DNA of 43,254 nucleotides from the NCBI GenBank assembly GCA_030536145.1, contig JAUNQN010000014.1, positions 8,407 through 51,660 of the forward strand. Direction: 5' to 3'. Position 1 is the stretch's first letter; every line of letters starts with the position of its first letter. The DNA is from Akkermansia sp. GTDB lineage: Bacteria; Verrucomicrobiota; Verrucomicrobiia; Verrucomicrobiales; Akkermansiaceae. A program made the translations under genes and the position numbers. The notes beneath the pieces are model-generated. The model saw only the letters and a list, made by a program, of their open reading frames with translations. It searched no databases and was not told where the DNA came from. Below are positions 11,101-19,010 of the stretch, piece after piece.

Positions 11101-12327
11101 TTTGCCAAGTACTACAAGAACGCCCGCCTGCAGGGCGGCAGCATCCTGGTGGACATGAACGACACGTACTACCAGGGCCTGGTGCGCCCCACCACGGCCA
11201 ACGGCCGTGCCGGCGCCGCCATGCTGGATGACGCCTTTGTGCTGGTCAACCCGCAGCAGACCGCACCGGACAGCGACCTGGCCAAGCTGATGGACGCCCT
11301 GGAGAGCGGGGCCGTTCCCGCCTCTGCGGCGGATAGCGTGGCCGCTGCCGTCTCCGGCGCCTCTGCCGCCGCCATGGGTGCCGCCTTCGGCGCGGATGTG
11401 GAGCGCCAGCTGCGCGCCATCCGCAACCGCACCACCTCCATGGGCTGCGCAGAGTGCGTGGTGAACGAGGAGATGCCCTATGTGAACGCTTGGGTGAACG
11501 CCGAGGGCGACTACCGCAAGCTGGATGCCGACAACACGCTTGCCGGCTACAAGATGAGCAGCTGGGGCGCTACCCTGGGCGTGGACCTGGACTTCACCAA
11601 CCGCTTCACCGCGGGCCTGGCCGTCACGGCCATGCAGGGTGATTTCACCGCAGATTCCGCAGAGACCGCCACGGGTGACCTGGACCGCCTGTACCTGAGC
11701 GCCTTTGCCCGCTACAGCCGCCGCGCCTGGACCCACACCTTCGTGGGCACCTTCGGCAAGGCGGATGCCAACCTGAAGCGCACGGTTGACTACGGCACCG
11801 GCACCTACAGCACCAAGGGCGACCTGAGCGGCACGGCCTTCGGCCTGATGTACGAGGTGGGCTACACCAAGGCCCTGACGGAGGACGCCTCCGTCTGCCT
11901 GCAGCCTGTGTTCAACATCAGCTACCGCCACAGCGCCCTGGGCAGCTACACGGAGACCGGCAGCGATGCCGCCCTGCGCATGGGTGACATGGAGATGGAT
12001 ACGGTGACCTTCGGCCTGGGTGCCCGCATGCAGGGCACTATCGGCACCAGCGTGTACAACCGCACCTCCGTGGTGGAGCTGCGCGCGCTGGCCAAGCTGG
12101 ATGCGGGTGACCGCGATTGCGCGGCCAAGGCTGGCATGGCGGGCCTGCCCGCAGCCTCCCGTGAGGTGCAGAGTGCGGAGTACGGCGCCTTCGGCGTGGA
12201 GGTGGGAGCCGGTCTGCTGGTTCCGCTGGGCGAGTACGGCGGCACGCTGTTCTGCGATGCAGCTGCGGAGCTGCGCTCCGGCTACACCAACGTGAACGGC
12301 ACGGTGGGCTACCGCTTCAACTTCTGA
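5134..12327 (+). CDS. Giant autotransporter (type V secretion), 2397 aa
   Basis: An Akkermansia-style autotransporter. The N-terminus (MKLHLPKGLRTAV...) is a long signal peptide probably ending near residue 47 (ALA-TDA). The passenger is Gly/Ser/Thr-rich with repeated TLTVSGG-like strands typical of a beta-helix. Residues about 655-990 carry repeated VGGN/IVGG units alternating with G-D/S-T-x-I strands. A module beginning MYWGKDNQSGEWN (about residue 1243) and another with the W...W...NWAKDELPD pattern (about 1653) recur in the next gene. Residues about 2105-2397 form the outer-membrane beta-barrel, starting after RNRTTSMGCAECVV and ending in the aromatic YRFNF. The passenger would be exported through the barrel to the cell surface. 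Its function is unknown; adhesion or host-glycan binding is possible but not shown. It has its own promoter and terminator. Confidence 0.9.
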   Translation: MKLHLPKGLRTAVIACITAVSGFSFTVTSGVLAGGSVAYMLAGQQALATDATIEQSSGEIPLGNYGEGDNITLKVTGGYLATSSKTYSANLIIENFVINNGYTGSHTYTFTGSVSGSGAFTRTNNQSGNAFVFTGNMSAYSGDMTIQHNNIALTFQGNTTGTGTINTAASLNVQGATVKNSSITAATLNISGSSSFSGNITSTTTNVAAGTVATLSGGTNSLGALTLDLSSCTTSSSVLLTSSNAITATSLALQNTLGLENGTYSLLRTTNDAAAALVGLYTDSSGEKTLTNENGLIKMTVVKGSGPVVVDSGTLNVPFGTETTRGYNVSSGATLGINNGSGAKGSAAAGSSYGYGPITVDGTGTTLNLWSCTFSARTLNTNDKAAIASDITLTNGGKIHMEDGSYYLSGALTVTGEGEVDMKWAKGVVIKSINSTEGDSNQLVLKRMQNDGGGNSLFKVAEEGNFSGTLKVDNAYAGTCYLAVSNTNALKNAVVELSGTSILALDAANVNVKGLKGHTSVGLANSLTGNAGVTAATLNITGNSGEAVYGSIASGVTLDVNAGGALTLGGGTVELYSAIENHGSIALGSDVKFDVTHLTSIPGEGDDVVYQLINNVGAGSITGFADLAASAIIGVVAEKAVFAANGTVTISKAAPEEITWDENWPDHEHGVLPYAPTETTVALYGKSSVMVEGDPAANLNGAGASGMMVFGGQSSDADSTGGNLTNNAWIYVSDGTYKAIVGGNYCNNWNAGSVLNLIGDTHIQLDGENVSVGNLVGGNLKDGKAPRFTGDSYISVMQGDVKSSIIGSGTNSHANNTTQDGSTHIYIYTPLSTTGAAGDSLSGNVMNVVVGGTAHVDNPTDNNQAHLTGSTEIHVDLSGYEGDKTTFVKTIVGGHYNKFNGQLQDIGGSTTVDIKGADVTFSGEIVAGNVNSGANSSITGGTNLSIEGGTYTAMITGGSKITGNLTSTNGAAVVKLGGEATFNCEIYAAGHATNGTSTVESTEVSLGNNVSFGESAVLSGGFGGTATNMTVTGDKVLKLTEAAEYSNLASLTLKSFDVVDVVEGGKATIGTIADTPFLEKTGKGSLTMTSGLYLATTVSEGTLVLDGAAVEVGYTTVASGSTLEVTSGSSAAALVVLERGSVLAVGEGGLALTGDESGLEFGEGTGAITFTTTAAITSQVIVASGLTADTLSGITFDKSGSLGQYAAAADYLTLTGDLVGFDSLRFDAESGNLVLEQLVSSKMYWGKDNQSGEWNLADKKWGLVDAVEGSELFENGKDAYFTLSGGGGTITTGAAIEVGSIIVSGTEAYTFSNGTGGSLAVQKGVTVAEGADATFNMAVSGTEVAVKTAANAKLTLNESSDVKSVTNAGTITVAQDKTLKSTDAISLADGSTLAGAGTYDATAAGVTVTGGTATVKDGATVQANTVGGSGTLKLNTATLATSGTATVAKLGAEGTGNKVTGSAVTITSLTMSGTGSELTVGGGTVVTSLTMSADSQKLISEGALTLGSTTAEVGQVTATDALTVTGAVQLTSVKAGSVDISSGAKLTTTGTIDSSAITLNTLSKTEQYVKAENFAAATTDFKVADSVLESLDLAAGASVTIAVLGADYGTSNLTLNGTASYTDTNIDKTFVISQKEGTYEVILTAKAAASDYVWDDTSNDHLWSTPTNWAKDELPDTTSYVQFDSTDYVKVDIDAEARRVTVEGTADVELIGEGATLAIGMDSEATGVKSLEVLQGGKLKLTGALDVSTPQTDVQGTLALQDQATLTTEALDLAAKDGSTSGILSVESGAGVATGVLTGDADSTLEGFGTVTITGKGTRYQGKYAGATVAVAKGGDAVLYAGEDLNLAGAGSAQLVYTKDTAISGIHADGLALTLNHAEADNSGVTLVLEEGSSLKNGKILTGLSAVGTAATIDSADAPHLVSTAGASLKRSMAAPGLDLTGSTVVLTQSEGADVTQMEVNNGGKTKGLVLAYLGAVNTESAVQLNGNLFAKYYKNARLQGGSILVDMNDTYYQGLVRPTTANGRAGAAMLDDAFVLVNPQQTAPDSDLAKLMDALESGAVPASAADSVAAAVSGASAAAMGAAFGADVERQLRAIRNRTTSMGCAECVVNEEMPYVNAWVNAEGDYRKLDADNTLAGYKMSSWGATLGVDLDFTNRFTAGLAVTAMQGDFTADSAETATGDLDRLYLSAFARYSRRAWTHTFVGTFGKADANLKRTVDYGTGTYSTKGDLSGTAFGLMYEVGYTKALTEDASVCLQPVFNISYRHSALGSYTETGSDAALRMGDMEMDTVTFGLGARMQGTIGTSVYNRTSVVELRALAKLDAGDRDCAAKAGMAGLPAASREVQSAEYGAFGVEVGAGLLVPLGEYGGTLFCDAAAELRSGYTNVNGTVGYRFNF

Positions 12328-12352
12328 TAACCGAATCAGATACATTCCAATC

Positions 12353-12388
12353 AAGGGCCTTTCCCTGTGCGGGGAAAGGCCCTTTTTT
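12353..12388 (+). terminator. Intrinsic terminator of the first autotransporter
   Basis: A long stem, AAGGGCCTTTCCC with GGGGAAAGGCCCTT around a short loop, runs into TTTTTT. It lies 26 bp after the stop codon. Confidence 0.92.
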
Positions 12389-12419
12389 AAAGAAACAATC
12401 CAATATGCCAACTTTGTGC

Positions 12420-12447
12420 TTGTGATGCTGATGAAAACTGCTAGAAT
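12420..12447 (+). promoter_or_regulatory. Promoter of the second autotransporter
   Basis: TTGTGA (12420-12425), 16 bp, TAGAAT (12442-12447). The leader is about 60 nt and contains a hairpin (GGGGATG with CATTCCCC, one bulge). The layout matches the promoter of the first autotransporter, so the two genes probably share regulation or origin. Confidence 0.55.
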
Positions 12448-12514
12448 GAAACCCTGAATCGGGGATGCATTTACTCATTCCCCATATCTCTTCATCGCAA
12501 CACAAAAACAAATC

Positions 12515-15500
12515 ATGAAATTACATCTCCCCAACGGACTCCGCGCCGCCCTGCTGGCGGCTGCAGCCTTTGCCGGTATTTCCTCCTGTGCATTTGCTGC
12601 CACGCTCACTACCGTCGCCACTATGGATGACTTGTACAACGCGGCTTCCATCCAGGGCGCTACTGTCAGCACTACCTGGGAGATAGAAGGCGGTTCCGTT
12701 TATTCTTTCTCCGGAGAGAATGGCAATTACATCGGCGGTATCACCCATGAGGGCTTGACCTCCGTGTTGAGCAGCTTGGATACCCAATATGTGACCATGG
12801 CTGCATGGGTGAATCTTCCTGCCCACGGCGTGTCCGGTGATGGTGACGGTTGCGCCATTTTCAGCTATGGTGGTCAGAGCGACGGCGTGAAGGTGATTGA
12901 CAAGGGTGGTAATTTGAAGTTTACCACTAAAGGGGTGAAGGACTTCGGTGAAAGCAGCTCCGGTAGCATCACCTTAGATGATTGGACCCTGGTAGCTGTT
13001 ACCATCCACAAGAATGGTGACAATTTTGAGGTCCAGTACATGCTGGGTGATTCCATTTCCTCTGCTACCAACACGCAGGCAAAGGGCACCGACCTCACTT
13101 TTGCTATCGGCAATGGCAACGCCACTGGCGACCACCGTGAGATTTTCAAGGGTGAGATGGGCAATTTCACCGTGTTCTCCTCTGCCGAGCAGGTGACAGC
13201 CGCCGATATCGCCTCTGCGATGGGAGCGCAGCCGGTACTCTATGCCCCAGACGACTTGTACTGGGGCCGCAATGTGAGGGACGGAGAGTGGAACGCCGAC
13301 AACAAGGTGTGGGCTGCCGATACTACGTCGGCTGGCAGTTTCGTTTTCAAAGATGGCAAGAACGCGCACTTTACGCTTTCCGGCGGTGGCGGTACTGTTA
13401 CCGTAACGCAGGATGTTCAAGTGGCCAAGATGTATGTTGCCGGCAGCAAGGCATATACATTCAATGCCAATGGTGGCAAGCTTACCGTTGCGGATTCTGT
13501 TAATGTAGATGCAGGTGCAACGGCAATCTTCAACACAGCCCTGAGCGGTGAGGACCTGGGCTTGAATGCGAATGGTATCCTGACCCTGAACCAGAATTCC
13601 AAGGTGAAGACCGCCGTGGTGGGTGCAGCCGGCCAGATTGTGCTGGGTTCCGGTGTCGAGCTGGAGACCACGGGTTCCATCACCATGGGCCAGGAGGGCA
13701 AGCTTTCCGGTTCCGGTGTGTTCAAGACTCCCGGTGTGGTGATGAATGTTACCAATCCCAATGACCAGGAACACCAGCCTTCCCTGACGGACGGTGCTGT
13801 GTTGGAAACCGAAAGTATCTCCGGTAACGGTGTCCTTCACATGACGAATTCAACGTTGAGGGTGACGGGTACAACGGAAATTTCCAACGTGGAGGTGGCC
13901 GAGGGTGCCAAGATTGCCATTGACAAGGATGCTGCCTTGAGCGTGAACAAGATTCTGGCATTTGGCCCCGCATCCTCCGTGGAAAGCGAGGGCAAGCTCT
14001 TTGTGGATGCAGGGGGAGTTCTGCTTATCCAGAGTGATTTGAACTTGGGTGATGCAGAGGTGAACGGCTCCATGATGCTGGATGGAACCGACCATTTGTC
14101 CATGACCCGCGGCTATATCAAATCCTTGAACTTCAGCAAGAGCGCCGTCCTTGCCTGTGCGGAAGACCTTGAGCTGGGCAGCGCCGCTGCCGGCTACGGA
14201 ACCTTGGCGGTGACCGGCAACCTGACAGTCGGCGGGATTGTGAGTGTGGAGTCTGTTCAGGCAGGTAAGCTGACGATTTCCGATGATTCCCTGGCATCCC
14301 TCACCGTTTCCGGCCAGCTGACTGCCGGGGAAATAATCATGGAGCAACTGTCCGTGGGTACCGCATACATCAAGGCCGGAAGCCTGGGAGAGGGCACGGG
14401 CACCTTCACTGTGTCGGATGATGTAGTCAAGAACCTGAATGCCAAGGACGGGGATGTGGTGGTGCTGGCCGACTTGTCAGAGAATCTGCCCGGCGGCACC
14501 GAGCTCTCCATCAATGGAGGCGGCTTTATCCTGGATGAGACTAACAACCTGCTGCTGATGATAGCGGAGGACGAGGCCAAGAAGGATATTGTGCTCAACG
14601 TGACTACCGCCGACTACATTTGGACGGATGAAGAGCAAGGCACCCATGATTGGGGCGTGGCCGGCAACTGGCTCGGCAAGAAGGTTCCGGATGCGGAGGC
14701 CACGGCCCTAGTGAAGAGCGGCACGTGGACCATCAATATGAATGAGGCCGGCGAGGCCGACACGCTGTACTTCTACCGCGGTGCCGATACGAAGCTGACG
14801 GGTGACCACTCCCTGTCCTTGGGTAGTGAACTGGTGGTGGAGGATGCCGCCAAGGTGACGGTGACCGACAGCGTGGCGATTGACACCGCCAAGGTGAAGC
14901 TGAATGGCGAGCTGAGCCTGACTGATGGCAGCAGCGTAACGACCGGTGCCTTGAACGGCGGCACCACAGGTGTGCTTTCCAGCGCCAATCCCCTGCTGAT
15001 TACCGGCAAGGGCGGCGTGTACAAGGGCAGCTACGGCACCGCCACGGTGGAGCTGGCCAGCGGCGCGGAGGCCACGCTTGCTGCGGGGAAGGGCCTGACC
15101 CTGCAGGGCGGCGGCACCGCCACCCTGACTTACAGCGGCAAGGAGGCTGTCATCGATTCCGTGACCGGCAACGGCATGACCCTGGTGCTCAACGGCACGA
15201 ACGTGGACAACAGCGGCAATACGCTGACGTCCACCGCTCCGTCCTCTGTAACAGGCGGCCGCATCGTCAGCGGCCTGTCTGCCACGGCCACGGCTGCCAC
15301 GCTCAGCAGCTCCGGCAGCCCCGTGCTGGTGGCTGCTGACAGCCTGGCTCTGTCGGGTACCACCGTGGAGCTGGTGCAGACGGAGACGAATACGTTCAGC
15401 ATGAAGCTGAACAGCAACGGCCAGCGCAAGGACCTGGTGCTGGGTTACCTGGGCGGTGAGGACACCAACGCCGATGTGGTGCTGACGGGCAACCTGTTCA

Positions 15501-16720
15501 GCAAATACTATGAGAACGCCCGCCTGGTGGGCGGCGTAATCCTGGTGGACCTGCGTGAGGTCAACTTCAGCGACGGTGTACTGGCCTATACTTACAACGG
15601 GCGCGCCGGTGCCGGCATGCTGGATGACGTGTACAAGCAGCGCGACCCGCAGAACAGCGCCCCCGACGGCGACCTGGCCGCTGTGATGAACGCCATTGAG
15701 AGCGGCGCCGTGGCGAAGTCCGACCACGACCGCCTGGCCGCCGCCATGGCCGGTGCCTCCGCCGCTGCCATGGGTTATGCCTACGGCAAGGACGTGGAGC
15801 GCCAGCTGCACGCCATCCGCAACCGCACCACCGGCATGGGCTGCGCAGAGTGCGTGGTGAACGAGGATATGCCCTACGTGAACGCCTGGGTGAGCGCAGA
15901 GGGTGATTTCAGCCGCCTGGCGGCAGAGAACACCTACGCCGGCTACAGCCTGAACAGCTGGGGCGGCACCGTGGGCTGTGACCTGGACTTCACCAACCGC
16001 TTCACTGCGGGCCTGGCCCTCACGGCCATGAAGGGCAAGTTCACCTCCCGCTCCGCAGAGCAGGGCAGCGGCGACCTGGACCGCCTGTACGTGAGCGCCT
16101 TTGCCCGCTATGCCCGCCGCGCCTGGACCCACACCTTCGTGGGCACCATCGGCACGGCAGAGGCCAAGCTGGACCGCACCGTGAGCTATGCGGGCGGCTC
16201 CTACTCCACCTCCGGCGACACGAAGGGCGTGGCCTTCGGCCTGATGTACGAGGCAGGCTACACCAAGGCGCTGAACGAGAGCGGCAGCACCTGCCTGCAG
16301 CCCCTGTTCAGCATCTCCTACCGCCACAGCACGCTGGACGGCTACACGGAGCGCCGCAGCGATGCCGCGCTGCACTACAGCGACATCGACATGGACGTGG
16401 TCACCTTCTCCCTGGGCGGCCGCCTGCAGACCGTGGCGGGCACCAGCGTGTACAACCGCACCTCTGTGCTGGAGCTGCGCGCCATGGCCAAGCTGGATGC
16501 GGGCGACCGAGACGCCACCCCCTCCGCCGGGTTCCTGGGCGTGACAGGCAGCCGCAACATCAAGAGCACGGAGACAGGCTCCTTCGGCTTGGAGCTTGGT
16601 GCCGGGCTGATGGTTCCCGTGGCGGATGACGCCGGTTCCCTGTTCTTCGACGTGGGTGCGGAGTTCCGCTCCAACTACTCCGACGTGAACGCCACGGTGG
16701 GCTACCGCGTGAACTTCTGA
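12515..16720 (+). CDS. Autotransporter with N-terminal LamG-like domain, 1401 aa
   Basis: A paralogue of the upstream autotransporter with a different passenger front. The signal peptide ends near residue 29 (CAFA-ATL). Residues about 30-230 look like a concanavalin A/LamG-type lectin fold (VTMAAWVNLPAHG, GGNLKFTTKG, DDWTLVAVTIHKNG, FKGEMGNFTVFSSAE). From LYWGRNVRDGEWN (about residue 248) it follows the upstream protein module by module, including the W...W...NWLGKKVPD unit near 702. The barrel (about 1112-1401) is nearly the same as that of the first gene and ends YRVNF. Both proteins have the GMGCAECVVNE/GCAECVVNE pair of cysteines just before the barrel. The LamG-like part suggests binding to a sugar or protein surface ligand; this is inference. 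Confidence 0.9.
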   Translation: MKLHLPNGLRAALLAAAAFAGISSCAFAATLTTVATMDDLYNAASIQGATVSTTWEIEGGSVYSFSGENGNYIGGITHEGLTSVLSSLDTQYVTMAAWVNLPAHGVSGDGDGCAIFSYGGQSDGVKVIDKGGNLKFTTKGVKDFGESSSGSITLDDWTLVAVTIHKNGDNFEVQYMLGDSISSATNTQAKGTDLTFAIGNGNATGDHREIFKGEMGNFTVFSSAEQVTAADIASAMGAQPVLYAPDDLYWGRNVRDGEWNADNKVWAADTTSAGSFVFKDGKNAHFTLSGGGGTVTVTQDVQVAKMYVAGSKAYTFNANGGKLTVADSVNVDAGATAIFNTALSGEDLGLNANGILTLNQNSKVKTAVVGAAGQIVLGSGVELETTGSITMGQEGKLSGSGVFKTPGVVMNVTNPNDQEHQPSLTDGAVLETESISGNGVLHMTNSTLRVTGTTEISNVEVAEGAKIAIDKDAALSVNKILAFGPASSVESEGKLFVDAGGVLLIQSDLNLGDAEVNGSMMLDGTDHLSMTRGYIKSLNFSKSAVLACAEDLELGSAAAGYGTLAVTGNLTVGGIVSVESVQAGKLTISDDSLASLTVSGQLTAGEIIMEQLSVGTAYIKAGSLGEGTGTFTVSDDVVKNLNAKDGDVVVLADLSENLPGGTELSINGGGFILDETNNLLLMIAEDEAKKDIVLNVTTADYIWTDEEQGTHDWGVAGNWLGKKVPDAEATALVKSGTWTINMNEAGEADTLYFYRGADTKLTGDHSLSLGSELVVEDAAKVTVTDSVAIDTAKVKLNGELSLTDGSSVTTGALNGGTTGVLSSANPLLITGKGGVYKGSYGTATVELASGAEATLAAGKGLTLQGGGTATLTYSGKEAVIDSVTGNGMTLVLNGTNVDNSGNTLTSTAPSSVTGGRIVSGLSATATAATLSSSGSPVLVAADSLALSGTTVELVQTETNTFSMKLNSNGQRKDLVLGYLGGEDTNADVVLTGNLFSKYYENARLVGGVILVDLREVNFSDGVLAYTYNGRAGAGMLDDVYKQRDPQNSAPDGDLAAVMNAIESGAVAKSDHDRLAAAMAGASAAAMGYAYGKDVERQLHAIRNRTTGMGCAECVVNEDMPYVNAWVSAEGDFSRLAAENTYAGYSLNSWGGTVGCDLDFTNRFTAGLALTAMKGKFTSRSAEQGSGDLDRLYVSAFARYARRAWTHTFVGTIGTAEAKLDRTVSYAGGSYSTSGDTKGVAFGLMYEAGYTKALNESGSTCLQPLFSISYRHSTLDGYTERRSDAALHYSDIDMDVVTFSLGGRLQTVAGTSVYNRTSVLELRAMAKLDAGDRDATPSAGFLGVTGSRNIKSTETGSFGLELGAGLMVPVADDAGSLFFDVGAEFRSNYSDVNATVGYRVNF

Positions 16721-16749
16721 TAAGCGATTCCCGCCAAGCAACAACTTCC

Positions 16750-16781
16750 AGGGCCTTCCCCGCACAGGGAAGGCCCTTTTT
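16750..16781 (+). terminator. Intrinsic terminator of the second autotransporter
   Basis: The stem AGGGCCTTCCC with GGGAAGGCCCT is followed by TTTTT. Its sequence is clearly related to the terminator after the first autotransporter, which supports duplication of the whole transcription unit. Confidence 0.92.
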
Positions 16782-16816
16782 CTGCCCGTTTGGCGGGGCT
16801 GGGGGTGATTTTGTGC

Positions 16817-16845
16817 TTTTCATTGCCGTGGATAGCGTGTAGAAT
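16817..16845 (+). promoter_or_regulatory. Promoter of lpxC-fabZ
   Basis: TTTTCA (16817-16822), 17 bp, TAGAAT (16840-16845). The -10 lies ten bases before the ATG at 16856, so the leader would be only a few bases long. It decides the start: the upstream in-frame ATG at 16844 overlaps the -10 itself. Confidence 0.5.
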
Positions 16846-16855
16846 GGCTGCGCTT

Positions 16856-18175
16856 ATGGCTAATCTCATGCAAAGGACACTCGGTAAAAGCGCCTCTATT
16901 GCAGGTACTTCCCTGCATACGGGCAAGCCTGTGAAACTGACCATCAAGCCCGCGGAGGTGAATACGGGCCTGAGGTTCCGCCGTATCGACCTGCCGGACA
17001 AGCCCTTCATTCCCGCCTCTGCCGCCAAGGTGCAGACGGTGGAGCGCGCCACCACGCTGGCGGAGGGCTCCGTGAAGGTGCACACGGTGGAGCATATCCT
17101 CTCTGCCCTTACCGGCATGGGCGTGGACAACGCCATCATTGAGATGGATGCCAACGAGCCCCCCATCGGCGACGGTTCCGCCGCCCCCTATGTGAGCCTG
17201 ATCAAGAAGGCCGGCGTGGTGGAGCAGGATGCCCCCTGCAACGTGTGGCAGCTGCGCGAGCCCGTGAAGGTGGAGACCAAGGGCGGCTCCGTCATCGTCA
17301 TCATGCCCGCCAACGAGTTCCGCGTGAGCGTGACCGCCGTGGGCCCGAACGGCCGCGTGACCCAGTACTTTGATTCCGTCATCACCCCGGAGACGTACGA
17401 ATCCGAGCTTTCCACCGCCCGCACCTTCTGTTTCTACGAGGATATCCAGCCGCTGCTGGAGAAGGGCCTCATCCAGGGCGGCACGCTGGACAACGCCATC
17501 GTCATCAAGGGCGACGAGTACGTGTGCGCCGGCGGCCTGCGATTCAACAACGAGTGCGCCCGCCACAAGGCCATGGACCTCATCGGCGACCTCATCCTGA
17601 ACGGCCGCCGCATCCTGGGCCACGTGATGGCCATTATGCCCGGCCACGGCGTGAACACGCAGATGGCCGCCAAGCTGCAGAAGATGTACGACACCATGGT
17701 GGCCCAGCGCCCCAAGCCTTTCGTGCTGCCCAGCGGGGATGCCGTGATGGACATCACGGACGTGCTGAACATGCTGCCGCACCGCTTCCCCTTCCTGATG
17801 GTGGACCGCATCCTCTCCTTCGAGGGCGACAACAAGTGCGTCGGCCAGAAGAACGTGACCATGAACGAGCCGTTCTTCCAGGGCCATTTCCCGCAGCACC
17901 CGGTGATGCCGGGCGTGCTGCAGGTGGAGGCCATGGCCCAGGTGGCATCCATCCTCATGCTCCGTATCCCCGGCAATGCCGGCAAGATCGGCTATTTCAT
18001 GAGCTGCGACAAGGTGAAGTGGCGCCGCCCCGTCTTGCCGGGTGATGTACTCATCATTGAGACGGAGCTGGTGAAGATGCTTCGCGGCACCATCGGCGTG
18101 GCCACCGGCCGCTGCACCGTGAACGGTGAGGTGACCTGCGAGGCCGAACTGAAGTTCATGATCCAGGATTCCTGA
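16856..18175 (+). CDS. lpxC/fabZ: Bifunctional UDP-3-O-acyl-GlcNAc deacetylase / 3-hydroxyacyl-ACP dehydratase
   Basis: A fusion of LpxC, the committed Zn-dependent deacetylase of lipid A synthesis, with FabZ, the dehydratase of fatty acid elongation (439 aa). LpxC covers about residues 1-285, with metal-site VHTVEHIL (His 76 and 80) and the later HKAMDLIGDLILNG and ILGHVMAIMPGHG motifs. FabZ begins near residue 295 (DAVMDITDVLNMLPHRFPF) with its catalytic His in FQGHFPQHPVMPG and Glu in QVEAMAQ. The same fusion is known from Bacteroidetes and related groups. It couples use of 3-hydroxyacyl-ACP by lipid A and phospholipid synthesis, and implies an LPS-bearing outer membrane. The start MANLMQRTLGK was chosen from the promoter position; MQRTLGK at 16868 is possible. 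Confidence 0.95.
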   Translation: MANLMQRTLGKSASIAGTSLHTGKPVKLTIKPAEVNTGLRFRRIDLPDKPFIPASAAKVQTVERATTLAEGSVKVHTVEHILSALTGMGVDNAIIEMDANEPPIGDGSAAPYVSLIKKAGVVEQDAPCNVWQLREPVKVETKGGSVIVIMPANEFRVSVTAVGPNGRVTQYFDSVITPETYESELSTARTFCFYEDIQPLLEKGLIQGGTLDNAIVIKGDEYVCAGGLRFNNECARHKAMDLIGDLILNGRRILGHVMAIMPGHGVNTQMAAKLQKMYDTMVAQRPKPFVLPSGDAVMDITDVLNMLPHRFPFLMVDRILSFEGDNKCVGQKNVTMNEPFFQGHFPQHPVMPGVLQVEAMAQVASILMLRIPGNAGKIGYFMSCDKVKWRRPVLPGDVLIIETELVKMLRGTIGVATGRCTVNGEVTCEAELKFMIQDS

Positions 18176-18207
18176 GCGGAATCCCGAACCCCGTAGCGGA
18201 GTAGGCA

Positions 18208-18783
18208 GTGCTGGAACTCGTCCTCATAGCCCTGGCCCTGGCGGTGGATGCCACTGTCTACTCCTTTTCCTACGGCCTGGTCCTGCGCACGCGCCGCCTG
18301 GCATCCTCGCTCTGGCTTGCGCTGTGCGTGGGCGGGTTCCAGGCGGGCATGCCGCTGCTGGGCTATTGGGGCGGGGATGCCCTGCGCCACGTGGTGGATA
18401 CCTGGGCGCCGTGGATTGTGTTTGTGGTGTTCCTGCTGCTGGGGCTCAGCGTGATACGCGAGTGCTGGTGCGGGGATGACGATGAGGGGGAGGGCAATTC
18501 CGGCTCCCCGCTGGGCGCGGCGGCCCTGCTGCTGGTGGGTGTGGCCACCAGTATAGATGCCCTGGCCGTGGGCGTGTGCATGGCCCTGGGGGACATGTGC
18601 GGCTCCCATTCCTCCCTTGCCATGCTGCTGGTGGATGTGGGCATCATCGGCCTGGTCACCTTTGTCTGCTCCATGGCCGCGTTCCATGCCGCGCGCGTGC
18701 TGCAGCACCTGCCGGTCAAGTGGCTGGAGACCGCCGCAGGGCTCTTGCTCATTGCCCTGGGGGTCAGCCAGCTTTTCCGCTGA
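18208..18783 (+). CDS. mntP: MntP-type manganese efflux pump
   Basis: A small polytopic inner-membrane protein (191 aa, about six hydrophobic segments) of the MntP family, which exports Mn2+. The duplicated family pattern is visible: ALALAVDATVYSFSYG near the N-terminus and GVATSIDALAVGVCMALG in the middle, each with the acidic residue used in transport. The GTG start at 18208 follows GGAG (18198-18201) with a six-base gap, the clearest Shine-Dalgarno site in the window. It begins 32 bp after lpxC-fabZ and may be cotranscribed. No manganese (yybP-ykoY) riboswitch is visible in the short gap. Confidence 0.85.
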   Translation: MLELVLIALALAVDATVYSFSYGLVLRTRRLASSLWLALCVGGFQAGMPLLGYWGGDALRHVVDTWAPWIVFVVFLLLGLSVIRECWCGDDDEGEGNSGSPLGAAALLLVGVATSIDALAVGVCMALGDMCGSHSSLAMLLVDVGIIGLVTFVCSMAAFHAARVLQHLPVKWLETAAGLLLIALGVSQLFR

Positions 18784-18823
18784 GCCGGATGGTCAAAACA
18801 ATTTGGCAAAGTTAATCAAATGC

Positions 18824-18846
18824 GGCGGCTTCACCCGCCTTTTTTT
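18824..18846 (+). terminator. Intrinsic terminator after mntP
   Basis: GGCGG (18824-18828) pairs with CCGCC (18835-18839), followed by seven T. It ends the lpxC-fabZ/mntP unit. Confidence 0.85.
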
Positions 18847-18849
18847 ATG

Positions 18850-18946
18850 CCCTGCCACTGGTTTCACCCGTGCGGAATGTCTTGCGGTGAAAGTGCCGCA
18901 CCCCGCAGGATTCAAGGGAAAGCCGGGGCAGGGGGTGTGCTTTTTT
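18850..18946 (+). other. Structured intergenic segment, possible small RNA
   Basis: Between the mntP terminator and the nrdR promoter lie overlapping complementary blocks. CCCTGCC (18850-18856) pairs with GGCAGGG (18927-18933). TTTCACC (18862-18868) pairs with GGTGAAA (18886-18892). GTGCGG (18870-18875) pairs with CCGCAC (18896-18901). The last two pairs interleave as in a pseudoknot, and competing hairpins exist (TGCGG/CCGCA). Six T at 18941-18946 follow. No promoter for it is identified and no known RNA family is recognised. Confidence 0.3.
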
Positions 18947-19010
18947 AGAGGTATTCCCGTGTGGAAGGTGCCGCGCTGCCCGCATGCCATGATGGAGTGC
19001 CGTTTCGCGC

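Noticed and set aside
9904..12411. An 835-residue antisense frame over the first autotransporter, and similar ones at 5140-7419 and 14708-16765
   Set aside because: Composition mirrors the Gly/Ala/Thr-rich coding strand; no start context or domains, and they run across the terminators or signal-peptide regions of the real genes.
18850..18930. Cobalamin-riboswitch-like words (GCCACTG and GGGAAAGC)
   Set aside because: The other conserved blocks and the core order of that riboswitch are missing, and no B12-related gene is adjacent.
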